From NCBI GenBank assembly GCA_009731375.1, contig BJOX01000238.1:376393-440392 (forward strand): a stretch of DNA of 64,000 bases. Direction: 5' to 3'. The DNA is from Paulinella micropora. Lineage: Eukaryota; Cercozoa; Imbricatea; Euglyphida. This document shows, in pieces, positions 63,326-64,000 of this stretch; positions within the stretch are counted from its first letter, which is position 1; the number at the start of each line of letters is the position of its first letter. The notes below the pieces were generated by a model that saw only the letters and a program-made list of their open reading frames with translations, did not search any database and was not told the origin of the DNA. The translations under genes were made by a program, and so were the position numbers.

Positions 63326-64000
<675 letters not shown>

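Overview
This is a eukaryotic nuclear window. It has spliceosomal-type introns, several classes of retrotransposon, a tRNA-derived SINE, telomere-type CCCTAA repeats and very heavy simple-sequence expansion, including kilobase (GATA)n, (TTAG)n, (GAA)n, (AAT)n and (GA)n arrays. Sixteen runs of N (10 to 949 bases) mark assembly gaps. I cannot name the organism. TIR, EGF and FG-GAP modules plus TTAGGG-type repeats fit a holozoan, but FG-GAP-rich and TIR proteins also occur in algae and other protists. All long low-complexity ORFs ([20 protein letters not shown], poly-P and similar) are microsatellite translations and are not annotated as genes.

Region 1 (about 1-23,700) is almost all microsatellite, punctuated by short unique cores. 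Read on the minus strand, most cores are tiny candidate exons with an AG before and usually a GT after. Most are whole numbers of codons (30, 39, 42, 48, 51, 54, 75, 84 nt), as expected for parts of one or more genes with microsatellite introns. Around them, partial copies of the exon plus its splice site recur inside the satellite, so exon edges appear to have been amplified with the repeat.

Region 2 (about 23,900-33,760) holds (GAA)n-tailed non-LTR retrotransposons: a frameshifted copy with an RT and a probable restriction-like endonuclease, a 5'-truncated relative, and a jockey/CR1-like C-terminal relic. It also holds two copies of a tRNA-derived SINE (one at 21.4-21.6 kb) and a plus-strand candidate exon with seven partial copies in an (ATAC)n array.

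Region 3 (34,452-39,260, minus strand) is the most interesting gene. Exons joined in matching phase would encode an EGF-like module, seven FG-GAP-like repeats (a predicted seven-bladed propeller), a Cys-rich module, then (after a 949-base gap) a transmembrane segment and a cytoplasmic TIR domain. This would be a single-pass TIR receptor. One frameshift lies in the propeller exon as assembled.

Region 4 (39,300-48,930) contains an integrase fragment, degenerate LINE pieces, interstitial telomere-like repeats alternating with A-rich blocks, a poly(A)-tailed retroelement end, and an RLE-type LINE split by a 2.05-kb segment bounded by palindromes.

Region 5 (49,005-59,610) is a complete 10.6-kb Ty3/gypsy-type LTR retrotransposon with 237-bp LTRs and a 4-bp target duplication (CTAT). 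Gag and Pol lie in one frame separated by a single UGA. It sits in the 3' end of the RLE LINE, and an unoccupied paralogous site is present at 60.7-61.0 kb. The remainder is more retroelement ends and simple repeats.
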